Below, piece by piece: positions 42,197 through 50,879 of a stretch of DNA of 64,000 nt. The DNA lies in NCBI GenBank assembly GCA_934747765.1, contig CAKVGZ010000001.1, positions 62,001 to 126,000 on the forward strand, given 5' to 3'. Positions within the stretch are counted from its first letter, which is position 1. Each line of letters begins with the position of its first letter. The notes below the pieces were generated by a model. That model saw nothing but the letters and a program-made list of their open reading frames with translations. It was not told the DNA's origin and did no database searches. Source of the stretch: an uncultured Clostridia bacterium. GTDB lineage: Bacteria > Bacillota > Clostridia > Christensenellales > UBA1242. The position numbers and the translations under genes are program-made.

Positions 42197-43822
42197 ATTT
42201 CGCAATTCTCTATGAAATGTTATTGCAAATCTGTGTGCTTCATCTCGAATGTTTTGAAGCAAACGAAGTTCTAAACTTCCTTTTTCAAATATCAATGGAA
42301 TTGATTTCTTTGGAAGATAAACTTCTTCGTTTTTCTTGGCTAAAGATATGATTGGAACATTTTCGAAACTGGTTGCCACAAGTTGCTCGCAAACAGAAGA
42401 AAGTTGACCTTTTCCGCCATCGATTATCAAAAGGTCGGGTTTTTTTGAAAACGAAATGTCGCTGTGAAGGCCATAATCTTTGACACGCCTTGAAAGAACT
42501 TCTTGAAGACACGCAAAGTCGTCGTTGCCTTCAACAGTTTTTATTTTAAATTTTCTATAATCATTTTTGTTTGGCTTTCCAAATTCAAAAACAACCATTG
42601 ACCCCACTTTGTTTGTGCCCGAGATGTGTGAGATATCGTAGCATTCCAATCTTGTTATTGGCTTCGAAAATCCTAATGCTTTTTGCAAAGCATTTGCCAT
42701 CTCAAAATTTATTGTGTCATCTTTGGAGATGATTTCTTTTTGCAAATAGTTTGTTATATTTTTTGTTGCCATATCAACGAGTCGTTTTTTTGCTCCTTTG
42801 ATTGGAACAGAAAATTCAATTTCACGTCCAGAAGCAATTGTGAGTGCTTCTTTTATCAAAGAAAAATCAATATTTTCATTGAATAAAATTGTTTTTGGAA
42901 TCAATTTATTGTTGTAATATTGCAACAAGAATGATGAAACAGATTCGCTTACTGTTTCGTTTGAGCTTGAAATATCAAAATTTTTGCTCGACAAAATCTT
43001 TCCTGTTCTAACAATTGTGCAGTTTATTGCGCGGTGATTTGGTGTTTCGATGACAGCAAACACGTCCATTTCGGCATTCTTAGCAAGGTCCACAACAGTC
43101 TTATTAGATAATTCATTAATCATTGAAAGCCTGTTTCTGAGCGTTATTGCAAGCTCAAAATTTTCGCTTTCACTTGCAAGTTCCATTTTGTTTTTTAAAA
43201 TTTCTTTTATTTCTTTTTCTTCGCCGTTTAAGAATCGCATCGCTTTATTAACAATAATTTTATAATCTTCTTGAGAAATTTTATCGCAACAAGGTCCGCT
43301 ACAAAGTCCAAGAGAGTAGTTTAAGCAAGGACGAGTTCTTTTTTTCACCTTGAATTCTTTGTTGCAAGTTCTGACTGGATAGGCTATGTTTATTGTTTTC
43401 AGAATTTCATAGGCATTGATTTTTCCAAAATATGGTCCAAAATATTTTGCGCCATCTTTTTTGACTTTTCTCACAACGCTGAAGCGAGGATACATTTCTT
43501 TTGGATTGACACGAATGTAAGGATATTGTTTTCCGTCTTTTAAAAGAATGTTGAAGAAAGGTTTGTGTTTTTTGATGAGCGTGTTTTCCAAAATGAAAGC
43601 ATCAAGTTCGCTTGGCGTTAAAATGTATTCAAAATCATATATATTGTCCACCATTAACTGAACTTTTGGAAGTTTTTTTGTGTTTTGAAAATATTGCGAA
43701 ACTCTGTTTTTCAAGATTTTCGCTTTGCCAATGTATATGATTTCTCCGCTTTCATTTTTCATGATATAAACACCACTTGAAAGCGGGAGAGTTCTGATTT
43801 TTTCTTTTATATTACTTATCAT
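42179..43822 (-). CDS. uvrC: Excinuclease ABC subunit C, short form
   Basis: A 547-residue UvrC. The GIY-YIG nuclease domain starts at SGVYIMKNESGEIIYIGKAK and the UvrB-binding UVR motif lies near 200. The RNase-H-like second nuclease domain has LECYDISHISGTNKVGSMVVF and LLIDGGKGQL. The protein ends at RDEAHRFAITFHRELRNKNAFN-like sequence, so the C-terminal helix-hairpin-helix pair of the usual 600-residue protein is missing. Start 43822 follows AAGGAAAAG and overlaps the uvrA end by 11 bp. Third gene of uvrB-uvrA-uvrC. Confidence 0.94.
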   Translation of the reverse strand: MISNIKEKIRTLPLSSGVYIMKNESGEIIYIGKAKILKNRVSQYFQNTKKLPKVQLMVDNIYDFEYILTPSELDAFILENTLIKKHKPFFNILLKDGKQYPYIRVNPKEMYPRFSVVRKVKKDGAKYFGPYFGKINAYEILKTINIAYPVRTCNKEFKVKKRTRPCLNYSLGLCSGPCCDKISQEDYKIIVNKAMRFLNGEEKEIKEILKNKMELASESENFELAITLRNRLSMINELSNKTVVDLAKNAEMDVFAVIETPNHRAINCTIVRTGKILSSKNFDISSSNETVSESVSSFLLQYYNNKLIPKTILFNENIDFSLIKEALTIASGREIEFSVPIKGAKKRLVDMATKNITNYLQKEIISKDDTINFEMANALQKALGFSKPITRLECYDISHISGTNKVGSMVVFEFGKPNKNDYRKFKIKTVEGNDDFACLQEVLSRRVKDYGLHSDISFSKKPDLLIIDGGKGQLSSVCEQLVATSFENVPIISLAKKNEEVYLPKKSIPLIFEKGSLELRLLQNIRDEAHRFAITFHRELRNKNAFN

Positions 43823-46649
43823 TCTTTTCCTTACTTAAAATCTTTTTTAGATACATTCCAGTGTAACTGTTTTCGCATTTTGCAACCTTTTCAGGATTTC
43901 CCGATGCCACAATTTCGCCACCATGGTCGCCACCTTCTGGGCCGAGGTCGATGATGTAATCGGCAACTTTTATAAGGTCAAGATTGTGTTCAATGACCAC
44001 AACAGTGTTTCCCTTGTCAACAAATTTTTGGAGAATGTCAACAAGTTTTTTCACATCATACATGTGAAGACCGGTTGTTGGTTCATCGAGAATATACAAG
44101 GTTTTTCCCGTTCCACGTTTTGCAAGTTCGGTTGCAAGTTTGACCCTTTGTGCTTCGCCTCCACTCAAAGTTGTGGACGATTGTCCAAGTTTTATATATC
44201 CCAAACCAACATCATTGAGCGCTTGGAGTTTTGTTCGAATGGCGGGAATATTTTTGAAAAATTCCAAAGCATATTCAACTGTCATATCAAGAACGTCACT
44301 TATGTTTTTGCCTTTGTATAAAACAGAGAGAGTTTCTTGATTATATCTTTTTCCCTCACACACTTCGCATGGGATTTCAACATCTGGCAAGAAAAACATT
44401 TCGATGGTCTTCATGCCTTCGCCTTCACAGCGCTCGCAACGTCCTCCAGGGATATTGAAACTGAAACGAGAAGATGTGAAACCTTTGACCTTTGCGGTTT
44501 GGGTTGACGCAAAAAGTTCGCGGATTGGTGTGAAAACACCTGTGTAGGTTGCAGGGTTGCTTCGAGGAGTTCTTCCAATTGGCGATTGGTCGATGTTGAT
44601 GACCTTGTCGAAAAGTTCCAATCCTTGCACCTTTCCATGTTTGCCTTCTGGACGGTCGCTTCTGTTTAGAGCATTTGCCAAAATTGGATATAAAGTTTGA
44701 GAAACAAGCGAACTTTTTCCGCTTCCGCTAACTCCAGTCACACAAGTGAAACAGCCAACTGGAAATTTGGCCTCAATGTTTTTCAAATTATTTTCTGAAC
44801 ATGCTGATATTTTGAAAAATCCTTTTGGACGTCTGCGTTTTTCAGGGATTTCAATCTTTTCTTTCCCAGAAAGAAATCTGCCAGTTATCGAATCAGGGCA
44901 GTTCATGATGTCTTGAGGTGTTCCAGTTGCCACAATTTCGCCACCATGCACACCAGCAAATTTCCCAACATCAACAACATAGTCGGCATACAAGATTGTT
45001 TCTTCGTCGTGCTCAACAACAATGAGTGTGTTTCCCAAATTTCTAAGTGAAAAAAGAGTGTTCAAAAGTTTTTCGTTATCAACTTGGTGCAGGCCAATGC
45101 TAGGCTCGTCAAGAATGTACAACACGCCAGTAAGTCCGCTTCCGATTTGAGTTGCAAGACGAATTCGTTGTGCTTCGCCACCACTCAACGTTTCTGCTTG
45201 ACGAGAAAGTGTTAAATATGATAAGCCGACGTTTTTCAAAAAGTCTAGTCTTGATTTTATTTCTTTGACGATGGCTTCTGAAATTTTTCGGTCATAATTT
45301 GAAAGTTTTATGTTATCGATAAACTCGGAGAGTTTTTCGATTGACATATCGCACATTTCGGCAATGTCAAGACCGTTAATTTTTATTGTTAATGCACTTT
45401 CTTTCAAACGTTTTCCATGACAAACTGGGCATTTTTGATTTTTCATCAATTTCTCAATTTCGCCTCGCATAAATTCGCTTGAAGACTCTTTGAAACGACG
45501 TTTTAAATTGTTTAAAATTCCTTCAAATGGTGCGTGAATATATTTCTCACTTTTTCCCACTTGATAGTACACGTCCAACATTTCATCGCCTGTTCCATAA
45601 AGAAAAATGTCAAGTTTTTTTCGTGACAAGTTTTTAATTGGCTCAGTTAAATCGATGTCATACTTTTTTGAAATTGCGTCAAAAAAACCTTTGCACATTC
45701 CACCATAAGTATACTTCCACCCTGAAACATTGAACGCGCCTCCCTTCACAGAAAGATTGTTGTTTTTTAATAACAAATTTTCGTCAATGTCCATTGTATA
45801 TCCAAGTCCAAGGCAATTTGGACATGCTCCATAAGGATTGTTAAAACTGAAAAGTCGAGGAGAAATTTCTTCCAACGAATATCCGCAAGTTGGGCAGGAG
45901 TGGCGTGTGCTGTAAACTTCATGACGATTGTTTTCGAAAAACACGTCAATAACTCCATGACTTAACGAAAGGGCTTGCTCAACGCTTTCTGCCAAACGTT
46001 CTTTAATTTCATCTTTTATGGTTAATCTGTCAACCACAACAGAAATTGAATGTTTTAGATTTTTTTCAAGTTCAATTTCTTCATCCAATTTTTTTATTTT
46101 TCCGTCCACCAAAACACGTGAAAAACCTTTTTTCAAAATTGAATCAAAAATTTCTTTATGTTGACCTTTTTTTCCTTTTATGATTGGAGCAACAATCAAA
46201 AGTTTTGTTCCTGGTTCATTTTCAAGCAATTTGTCAACAATTTGGTCAATTGTTTGAGTTGAAATTTCTTTGTGGCAGTTTGGGCAAAATGGCTTTCCAA
46301 TTTTGGAATATAACAAACGCAAATAATCGTAAATTTCGGTTATTGTTCCAACTGTTGAACGCGGATTGTGATTTGTTGATTTTTGGTCAATTGAAATTGC
46401 AGGCGACAAACCTTCAATGCTGTCAACATCTGGTTTTGATGACTGACCAAGAAACTGCCTTGCATAGGAAGAAAGAGAGTCCATATATCTTCTTTGACCC
46501 TCAGCAAAAATGGTGTCGAATGCAAGTGTGCTTTTCCCACTTCCACTAACTCCTGTGAAAACAACAAGTTTGTTTCTTGGAATTTCAAGATTTACATTTT
46601 TCAAATTGTTTTCTCTTGCACCTTTAATAATAATTTTATCGTTTTGCAT
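43812..46649 (-). CDS. uvrA: Excinuclease ABC subunit A
   Basis: A 945-residue DNA damage sensor with two ABC ATPase units. Walker A motifs are GVSGSGKSTLAF near residue 33 and GVSGSGKSSLVS near 640. Signature motifs are LSGGEAQRIRLA and LSGGEAQRVKLA. Zinc fingers are visible as CPTCGYSLEEISPRLFSFN and CERCEGEGMKTIEMFFL with CEVCEGKRY. Start 46649 is inside the uvrB 3' end (14-bp overlap) after GAGGTTGG. It loads UvrB on damaged DNA in nucleotide excision repair. Confidence 0.97.
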   Translation of the reverse strand: MQNDKIIIKGARENNLKNVNLEIPRNKLVVFTGVSGSGKSTLAFDTIFAEGQRRYMDSLSSYARQFLGQSSKPDVDSIEGLSPAISIDQKSTNHNPRSTVGTITEIYDYLRLLYSKIGKPFCPNCHKEISTQTIDQIVDKLLENEPGTKLLIVAPIIKGKKGQHKEIFDSILKKGFSRVLVDGKIKKLDEEIELEKNLKHSISVVVDRLTIKDEIKERLAESVEQALSLSHGVIDVFFENNRHEVYSTRHSCPTCGYSLEEISPRLFSFNNPYGACPNCLGLGYTMDIDENLLLKNNNLSVKGGAFNVSGWKYTYGGMCKGFFDAISKKYDIDLTEPIKNLSRKKLDIFLYGTGDEMLDVYYQVGKSEKYIHAPFEGILNNLKRRFKESSSEFMRGEIEKLMKNQKCPVCHGKRLKESALTIKINGLDIAEMCDMSIEKLSEFIDNIKLSNYDRKISEAIVKEIKSRLDFLKNVGLSYLTLSRQAETLSGGEAQRIRLATQIGSGLTGVLYILDEPSIGLHQVDNEKLLNTLFSLRNLGNTLIVVEHDEETILYADYVVDVGKFAGVHGGEIVATGTPQDIMNCPDSITGRFLSGKEKIEIPEKRRRPKGFFKISACSENNLKNIEAKFPVGCFTCVTGVSGSGKSSLVSQTLYPILANALNRSDRPEGKHGKVQGLELFDKVINIDQSPIGRTPRSNPATYTGVFTPIRELFASTQTAKVKGFTSSRFSFNIPGGRCERCEGEGMKTIEMFFLPDVEIPCEVCEGKRYNQETLSVLYKGKNISDVLDMTVEYALEFFKNIPAIRTKLQALNDVGLGYIKLGQSSTTLSGGEAQRVKLATELAKRGTGKTLYILDEPTTGLHMYDVKKLVDILQKFVDKGNTVVVIEHNLDLIKVADYIIDLGPEGGDHGGEIVASGNPEKVAKCENSYTGMYLKKILSKEKNDK

Positions 46650-48600
46650 TTTCCAACCTCTTTTTTAATTTTCCAATTTCTTCACGATATTTTATAGCAA
46701 GTTCAAAATCTAAATTTGCAGAAGCAATTTTCATAAGCGATTTCAATTTTTCAATCTCCTCAGGAATCTTTGCAACAGAAATTTGTGATTTAGATTTTTT
46801 AGTTATTTCAATTGTGTTCTTGATTTGTTTTTTAATTGTTGTTGGAACAATTCCATGTTCCTTGTTGTAGGCTTCTTGAATTGTTCGGCGCCTGTTTGTT
46901 TCGTCAATGGCAACTCTCATTGCGCCTGTAATTCTGTCGGCAAACATAATCACGTGTCCTTCACTGTTTCTTGCAGCACGGCCTATTGTTTGAATCAGCG
47001 CGCCTTCACTACGCAAAAATCCTTCCTTGTCTGCATCCAAAATTGCCACCAGCATAACTTCTGGCAAATCCAAACCTTCACGAAGAAGGTTTATTCCAAC
47101 AAGCACGTCATATTCGCCACTTCTAAGGTCGTTTATTATATCAATTCGCTCCATAGTGTCAATTTCGGAATGAAGATATCTTGCTTTAACTTTGTGTTCA
47201 GAAAGATAATTCGTCAAATCTTCTGCCATTTTTTTTGTTAAAGTTGTGACAAGCGTTCTTCCACCTTTTTGAGTCACTTCATTAACTTTTTCCAACAAAA
47301 CTTGAATTTGTCCTTCTGTTTTCAGAATTTCAATCGATGGGTCCAAAAGACCAGTTGGACGAATTAATTGTTCGGTCACTTTGTCGGCCACTTCAAGTTC
47401 ATACTTGCCAGGTGTTGCCGAAACAAAAATTGTTTGATTAACTTTTTGTTTAAATTCGTCAAAATTGAGTGGTCTGTTGTCGTATGCCGATTTAAGTCTG
47501 AATCCATAGGAAACCAAGTTATCCTTTCTCGCTCTATCTCCATTGTACATTGCGCGAATTTGGGGAATTGTCATGTGACTTTCGTCAATCAAAGTAACAA
47601 ATCCTTTTGGAAAATAATCGAGAAGAGTGAAAGGCGCTTCGCCAATTTCACGTCCGTCAAAATATCTTGAATAATTTTCAATTCCGTTGCAATATCCAAC
47701 TTCTTTCATCATTTCAACGTCATAATTAACTTTTTCATTCAGTCTTTGAGCTTCCAAATATTTTTTTTGGTCTTCAAATGCTTTAACTTCAATTTCTTTA
47801 TCAGTTTCAATTTGTTCAATTGCTTTGCTCATTCTATCTCTAGAAATTGCATAATGCGTTGCAGGGAAAAATGTGTATGCTTTCAGTTCAAAAAGTTTTT
47901 CACCAGTTAAATGATTGAACTGATAAATTCGTTCAATCTCGTCACCAAAGAATTCAATTCTAATTGCAATTTCACTGCTGTTTGCTGGAAACACGTCCAA
48001 AGTGTCGCCTTTAACTCGGAAAGTGCTACGTTTAAAATCTACGTCGTTTCTTGTGTATTGAATTTCAATAAGTTTTCGAATGATAACATTGCGGTCAATT
48101 TCGTCGCCTTCGCGAACATTGACTTGGAGCGAAGAATATTCTTCTGGGTCGCCCAAACCATATATGCACGACACCGATGCCACAATAATTGTGTCGCTTC
48201 GTTCAAATAGTGATGCTGTTGCACTGTTTCGAAGTTTTTCAATTTCGTCATTGATGGCCATATCTTTTTCTATGTATGTATCGCTCGAAACAATATATGC
48301 CTCAGGCTGATAGTAGTCATAATATGAAACAAAATATTCAACACGATTGTTTGGAAAAAATTCTCTAAATTCATTGCAAAGTTGAGCAGCAAGCGTTTTG
48401 TTGTGGGCGATAACAAGAGTTGGTCGATTTATGTTTTTTATTATGTTCGCCATTGTGAAAGTTTTTCCGCTTCCTGTAACTCCAAGAAGAACTTGGTTTT
48501 TAAGACCGTCGTTTAAACCCGCAGTCAACTCGTCGATTGCGTTTTGTTGGTCTATAGAAGGTTTATAATTTGAAACCAGTTCAAAATTCTTTTTCTCCAT
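46636..48600 (-). CDS. uvrB: Excinuclease ABC subunit B
   Basis: A 654-residue helicase-like protein. Walker A is LLGVTGSGKTFTMANI, the beta-hairpin region is YFVSYYDYYQPEAYI, and the C-terminal UVR motif that binds UvrC is LKSLMKIASANLDFELAIKYR. The ATG at 48600 has no Shine-Dalgarno and follows a perfect TATAAT by 6 nt. First gene of uvrB-uvrA-uvrC, all overlapping. Confidence 0.96.
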   Translation of the reverse strand: MEKKNFELVSNYKPSIDQQNAIDELTAGLNDGLKNQVLLGVTGSGKTFTMANIIKNINRPTLVIAHNKTLAAQLCNEFREFFPNNRVEYFVSYYDYYQPEAYIVSSDTYIEKDMAINDEIEKLRNSATASLFERSDTIIVASVSCIYGLGDPEEYSSLQVNVREGDEIDRNVIIRKLIEIQYTRNDVDFKRSTFRVKGDTLDVFPANSSEIAIRIEFFGDEIERIYQFNHLTGEKLFELKAYTFFPATHYAISRDRMSKAIEQIETDKEIEVKAFEDQKKYLEAQRLNEKVNYDVEMMKEVGYCNGIENYSRYFDGREIGEAPFTLLDYFPKGFVTLIDESHMTIPQIRAMYNGDRARKDNLVSYGFRLKSAYDNRPLNFDEFKQKVNQTIFVSATPGKYELEVADKVTEQLIRPTGLLDPSIEILKTEGQIQVLLEKVNEVTQKGGRTLVTTLTKKMAEDLTNYLSEHKVKARYLHSEIDTMERIDIINDLRSGEYDVLVGINLLREGLDLPEVMLVAILDADKEGFLRSEGALIQTIGRAARNSEGHVIMFADRITGAMRVAIDETNRRRTIQEAYNKEHGIVPTTIKKQIKNTIEITKKSKSQISVAKIPEEIEKLKSLMKIASANLDFELAIKYREEIGKLKKRLENAKR

Positions 48601-48606
48601 TCTATT

Positions 48607-48612
48607 ATTATA
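48607..48612 (-). promoter_or_regulatory. -10 box of the uvrBAC operon, predicted leaderless
   Basis: Minus strand TATAAT (48612-48607), 6 nt before the uvrB ATG. The -35 region is not recognisable. Confidence 0.6.
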
Positions 48613-48643
48613 ACCTATTTTTATAAAATGTTATATAAAAACA

Positions 48644-48678
48644 GCAAAATTCGGCATGAATATCTGATGAAATTTTGC
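48644..48678 (+). other. Hairpin upstream of the YjzC-like gene
   Basis: GCAAAATT (48644-48651) pairs perfectly with AATTTTGC (48671-48678) around 19 nt. No T-run follows, so it is not a terminator; it could be a leader structure or an operator. Confidence 0.4.
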
Positions 48679-48703
48679 ACAACTTAATATGGGAGGTGAA
48701 AAC

Positions 48704-48862
48704 ATGAATGGACAATGGAGACCAGGTGAACAAGCACCAGAATCTGCAAATTACGCTTGCTATGATGCAAACGGAAGATGTGGGGGAGCAACATATCTTG
48801 AAAAAGGTCAAAGATTCCCTGCAACACAACATTCCGGAAGTTACTATGTAATGGAAGACTAA
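48704..48862 (+). CDS. YjzC-like small protein
   Basis: A 52-residue protein. MNGQWRPGEQAPESANYACY and EKGQRFPATQHSGSYYVMED fit the YjzC pattern (a PGxxAPxSxxY start and a FPxT end) known from small Bacillus proteins of unknown function. Two cysteines (in YACYD and GRCGG) are extra. Start 48704 follows GGGAGGTG by 5 nt. The hydrophilic, Gly/Tyr-rich sequence suggests a small zinc-ribbon or beta fold, but this is inference. It is divergent from uvrB and has its own terminator. Confidence 0.7.
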   Translation: MNGQWRPGEQAPESANYACYDANGRCGGATYLEKGQRFPATQHSGSYYVMED

Positions 48863-48874
48863 TCGCGTTTACGC

Positions 48875-48905
48875 AAAAAAACTCGCCTTGGCGAGTTTTT
48901 TAATT
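48875..48905 (+). terminator. Terminator of the YjzC-like gene (first copy of a 28-bp repeat)
   Basis: ACTCGCC (48881-48887) pairs with GGCGAGT (48890-48896), extended by A-T pairs and a T-run. Bases 48878-48905 are identical to 50585-50612. Confidence 0.9.
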
Positions 48906-48918
48906 TAATCGATTTTGT

Positions 48919-48948
48919 TTGACAATGTATACAATTCTTTAATAAAAT
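48919..48948 (+). promoter_or_regulatory. Sigma-A promoter of the ABC-F leader and gene
   Basis: TTGACA (48919-48924), 18-bp spacer, TAAAAT (48943-48948). Confidence 0.75.
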
Positions 48949-48973
48949 TAAAAAAAGTGTTTTTAGGATAACG

Positions 48974-49015
48974 ATGCTTGTAAAAAGATTATATATGACC
49001 GCTTATCTCAAATAA
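48974..49015 (+). CDS. Leader peptide MLVKRLYMTAYLK
   Basis: A 13-codon ORF preceded by AGGA with a 5-nt spacer, located between the promoter and the ABC-F gene. Its last codons (TAT CTC AAA) include TTATCTCA (49003-49010), complementary to TGAGGTAA (49028-49035) that contains the Shine-Dalgarno of the next gene. Such peptides regulate many inducible ribosome-protection genes by antibiotic-dependent ribosome stalling. Confidence 0.7.
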   Translation: MLVKRLYMTAYLK

Positions 49016-49035
49016 TTTCAAATATAGTGAGGTAA
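49003..49035 (+). promoter_or_regulatory. Hairpin sequestering the ABC-F Shine-Dalgarno
   Basis: TTATCTCA (49003-49010) and TGAGGTAA (49028-49035) form an 8-bp stem with one G-U around a 17-nt loop. A ribosome stalled on the leader ORF would open it. Confidence 0.6.
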
Positions 49036-49039
49036 ATTA

Positions 49040-50581
49040 ATGATAAAATTGGAAAACATATCTATCGAAACACTCAAAGGTCGCAAGTTAATTGATGATT
49101 TATCTTTTTCTTTAAACAAAGGAGATAAACTAGCCATCATTGGAGAAGAAGGTAATGGCAAATCTACCTTATTAAAAACTATTTTGAATCGAAAAGATGT
49201 TGAAACATATTGCGTAGTAAATGGAAAAGTTATATCTGATTCAAAAGTTTTTGGATATTTAGAACAAAAATTAGATGCTAGATGGAATAATTTTTTAGTG
49301 ATAGATTATTTTTTAAAAAGTGATTTAGATAGCGAACCTAATTATGATTTTTATGAAAATTTTCATAACTTAGAGAATTTATTAAAATCTTTTAATTTTA
49401 AAATTGAATATCTAGAAAATGGGCAACAAATAAAAAATTTATCTGGTGGTGAAAAGGTTAAAATTCAGTTGGCAAAAATTTTGCTACAGCAGCCAGACAT
49501 TTTGTTGTTGGATGAACCGACTAATGATTTAGATATTGAGATGTTAAATATTCTTCAAAAAGTAATAAATGAATTTAATGGCATAGTGATTTTTATTTCA
49601 CATGATGAAGTTTTGTTAGAGAACACAGCAAATGTTATTTTACATATTGAACAATTAATTAGAAAAACAAAACCAAAAACTACTTTCAAACGTACTTCGT
49701 ATGCTAACTATGTACAAGAACGAAAACAACATATTCAACATCAAACACAAATTGCTTATAGCGAAAGAAGGGAACAAACAAAAAAAGAAGAAATTTTAAG
49801 ACAAATAAAACAAAAGGTTGAAAATGCTCTAGTTGCTTCGAAAAAAGACCCATCGGCTGGAAGAATTGTGGCAAAAAAAATGGCAAACGTTGTTTCTTTA
49901 GAGAAAAAATATGAAAATAAAGAGATGACAGAAATTCCGGATGTTGAAGAATCGATCAATATTTTAATTGATACTACAATAACTATCCCTAAACAGAAAG
50001 AAGTTCTTAAACTAAATATTAAAGAATTGAAAGCAGGGGATAAAATTTTGGCCAATAATGTCAATTTAAATATATTTGGACCCGAAAAAATTGCTATTGT
50101 AGGTAATAATGGTTGCGGAAAAACAACTTTAATAAAACGAATTGTTGAAACACTAAAAAGTGTTAAAGGTTTGAAGGTTGGTTATTTTTCACAAAATTAT
50201 TACGATATTTTAGATTATGATATGACTCCCATAGAAGCGTTAACAACATCGAATATGAAATATAATCCTAGAACTTTTCTGGGTAGTTTAAAATTTACAG
50301 CAGAGGAAATGGAACATAAAATATTCGACTTAAGTGAGGGGCAAAAAGCGAAAGTTGCCTTGTTAAAGATTGTTGTCGACAAAAATAATATTCTAGTTTT
50401 AGATGAACCCACAAGAAATCTCAGTCCATTATCAAATCCTGTAATCAGACAACTTTTTACAGATTATAAAGGTGGTATAATTACTGTATCGCATGATAGA
50501 AAGTTCATAAAAGATGTGTGTTCAAAAGTTTATAAATTAGATAAATCAGGATTACATTCTGTTTCAATTGATAAATTATGA
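49040..50581 (+). CDS. ABC-F family ATPase, probable antibiotic-resistance ribosome-protection protein
   Basis: A 513-residue soluble protein with two ABC domains and no membrane segment. Walker A motifs are GEEGNGKSTLL and GNNGCGKTTLI; the first signature is LSGGEKVKIQLAK and the second is altered to LSEGQKAKVALLK; Walker B motifs are LLLDEPTNDLD and LVLDEPTRNLSPLS. The charged interdomain linker (about residues 210-300) would reach toward the peptidyl-transferase centre. The family includes resistance factors against lincosamides, pleuromutilins, streptogramins or macrolides, and also housekeeping factors. The leader peptide and the sequestered ribosome site favour an inducible resistance role. 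Codon use is more AT-rich than in neighbours. Drug specificity cannot be read. Confidence 0.88.
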   Translation: MIKLENISIETLKGRKLIDDLSFSLNKGDKLAIIGEEGNGKSTLLKTILNRKDVETYCVVNGKVISDSKVFGYLEQKLDARWNNFLVIDYFLKSDLDSEPNYDFYENFHNLENLLKSFNFKIEYLENGQQIKNLSGGEKVKIQLAKILLQQPDILLLDEPTNDLDIEMLNILQKVINEFNGIVIFISHDEVLLENTANVILHIEQLIRKTKPKTTFKRTSYANYVQERKQHIQHQTQIAYSERREQTKKEEILRQIKQKVENALVASKKDPSAGRIVAKKMANVVSLEKKYENKEMTEIPDVEESINILIDTTITIPKQKEVLKLNIKELKAGDKILANNVNLNIFGPEKIAIVGNNGCGKTTLIKRIVETLKSVKGLKVGYFSQNYYDILDYDMTPIEALTTSNMKYNPRTFLGSLKFTAEEMEHKIFDLSEGQKAKVALLKIVVDKNNILVLDEPTRNLSPLSNPVIRQLFTDYKGGIITVSHDRKFIKDVCSKVYKLDKSGLHSVSIDKL

Positions 50582-50584
50582 TAT

Positions 50585-50612
50585 AAAACTCGCCTTGGCG
50601 AGTTTTTTAATT
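50585..50612 (+). terminator. Terminator of the ABC-F gene (second copy of a 28-bp repeat)
   Basis: Identical over 28 bp to 48878-48905: ACTCGCC/GGCGAGT stem with flanking A and T runs. Confidence 0.9.
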
Positions 50613-50632
50613 AGTTCAAGTCCCACTGCAAT

Positions 50633-50658
50633 AAAAAATCGAGCCTAATGACTCGAAA
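50633..50658 (-). terminator. Terminator of tRNA-Leu
   Basis: Minus strand TCGAGTC pairs with GGCTCGA around ATTA, followed by six T. Confidence 0.85.
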
Positions 50659-50664
50659 TAAATT

Positions 50665-50747
50665 TGGTGCGGATAAAGGGACTTGAACCCCCACGGTTTC
50701 CCACTAGATCCTAAGTCTAGCGCGTCTGCCAATTCCGCCATATCCGC
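50665..50747 (-). tRNA. tRNA-Leu(TAG)
   Basis: Minus strand, 83 nt, class II. Acceptor GCGGATA pairs with TATCCGC. Anticodon stem CTAGA/TCTAG with loop CTTAGGA gives TAG. A long variable arm (TGGGAAACCGT region) and encoded CCA are present. Confidence 0.95.
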
Positions 50748-50758
50748 TCACGATGTTT

Positions 50759-50787
50759 AATATATCACACATTTTTTGCGATGTCAA
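50759..50787 (-). promoter_or_regulatory. Sigma-A promoter of tRNA-Leu
   Basis: Minus strand TTGACA (50787-50782), 17-bp spacer, TATATT (50764-50759). Confidence 0.85.
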
Positions 50788-50879
50788 ATAATTTGAACTT
50801 ATGGACACAACTGATAATTATTCAAATCTTTTGTATAAAGGCTAAGAAGCGTGGAAAACTAATAGCAAGGGAGGTTAAT

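Noticed and set aside
48608..48832. 74-residue minus-strand ORF
   Set aside because: It is antisense to the YjzC-like gene, which has a strong ribosome site, terminator and family resemblance; the minus-strand frame has none of these.
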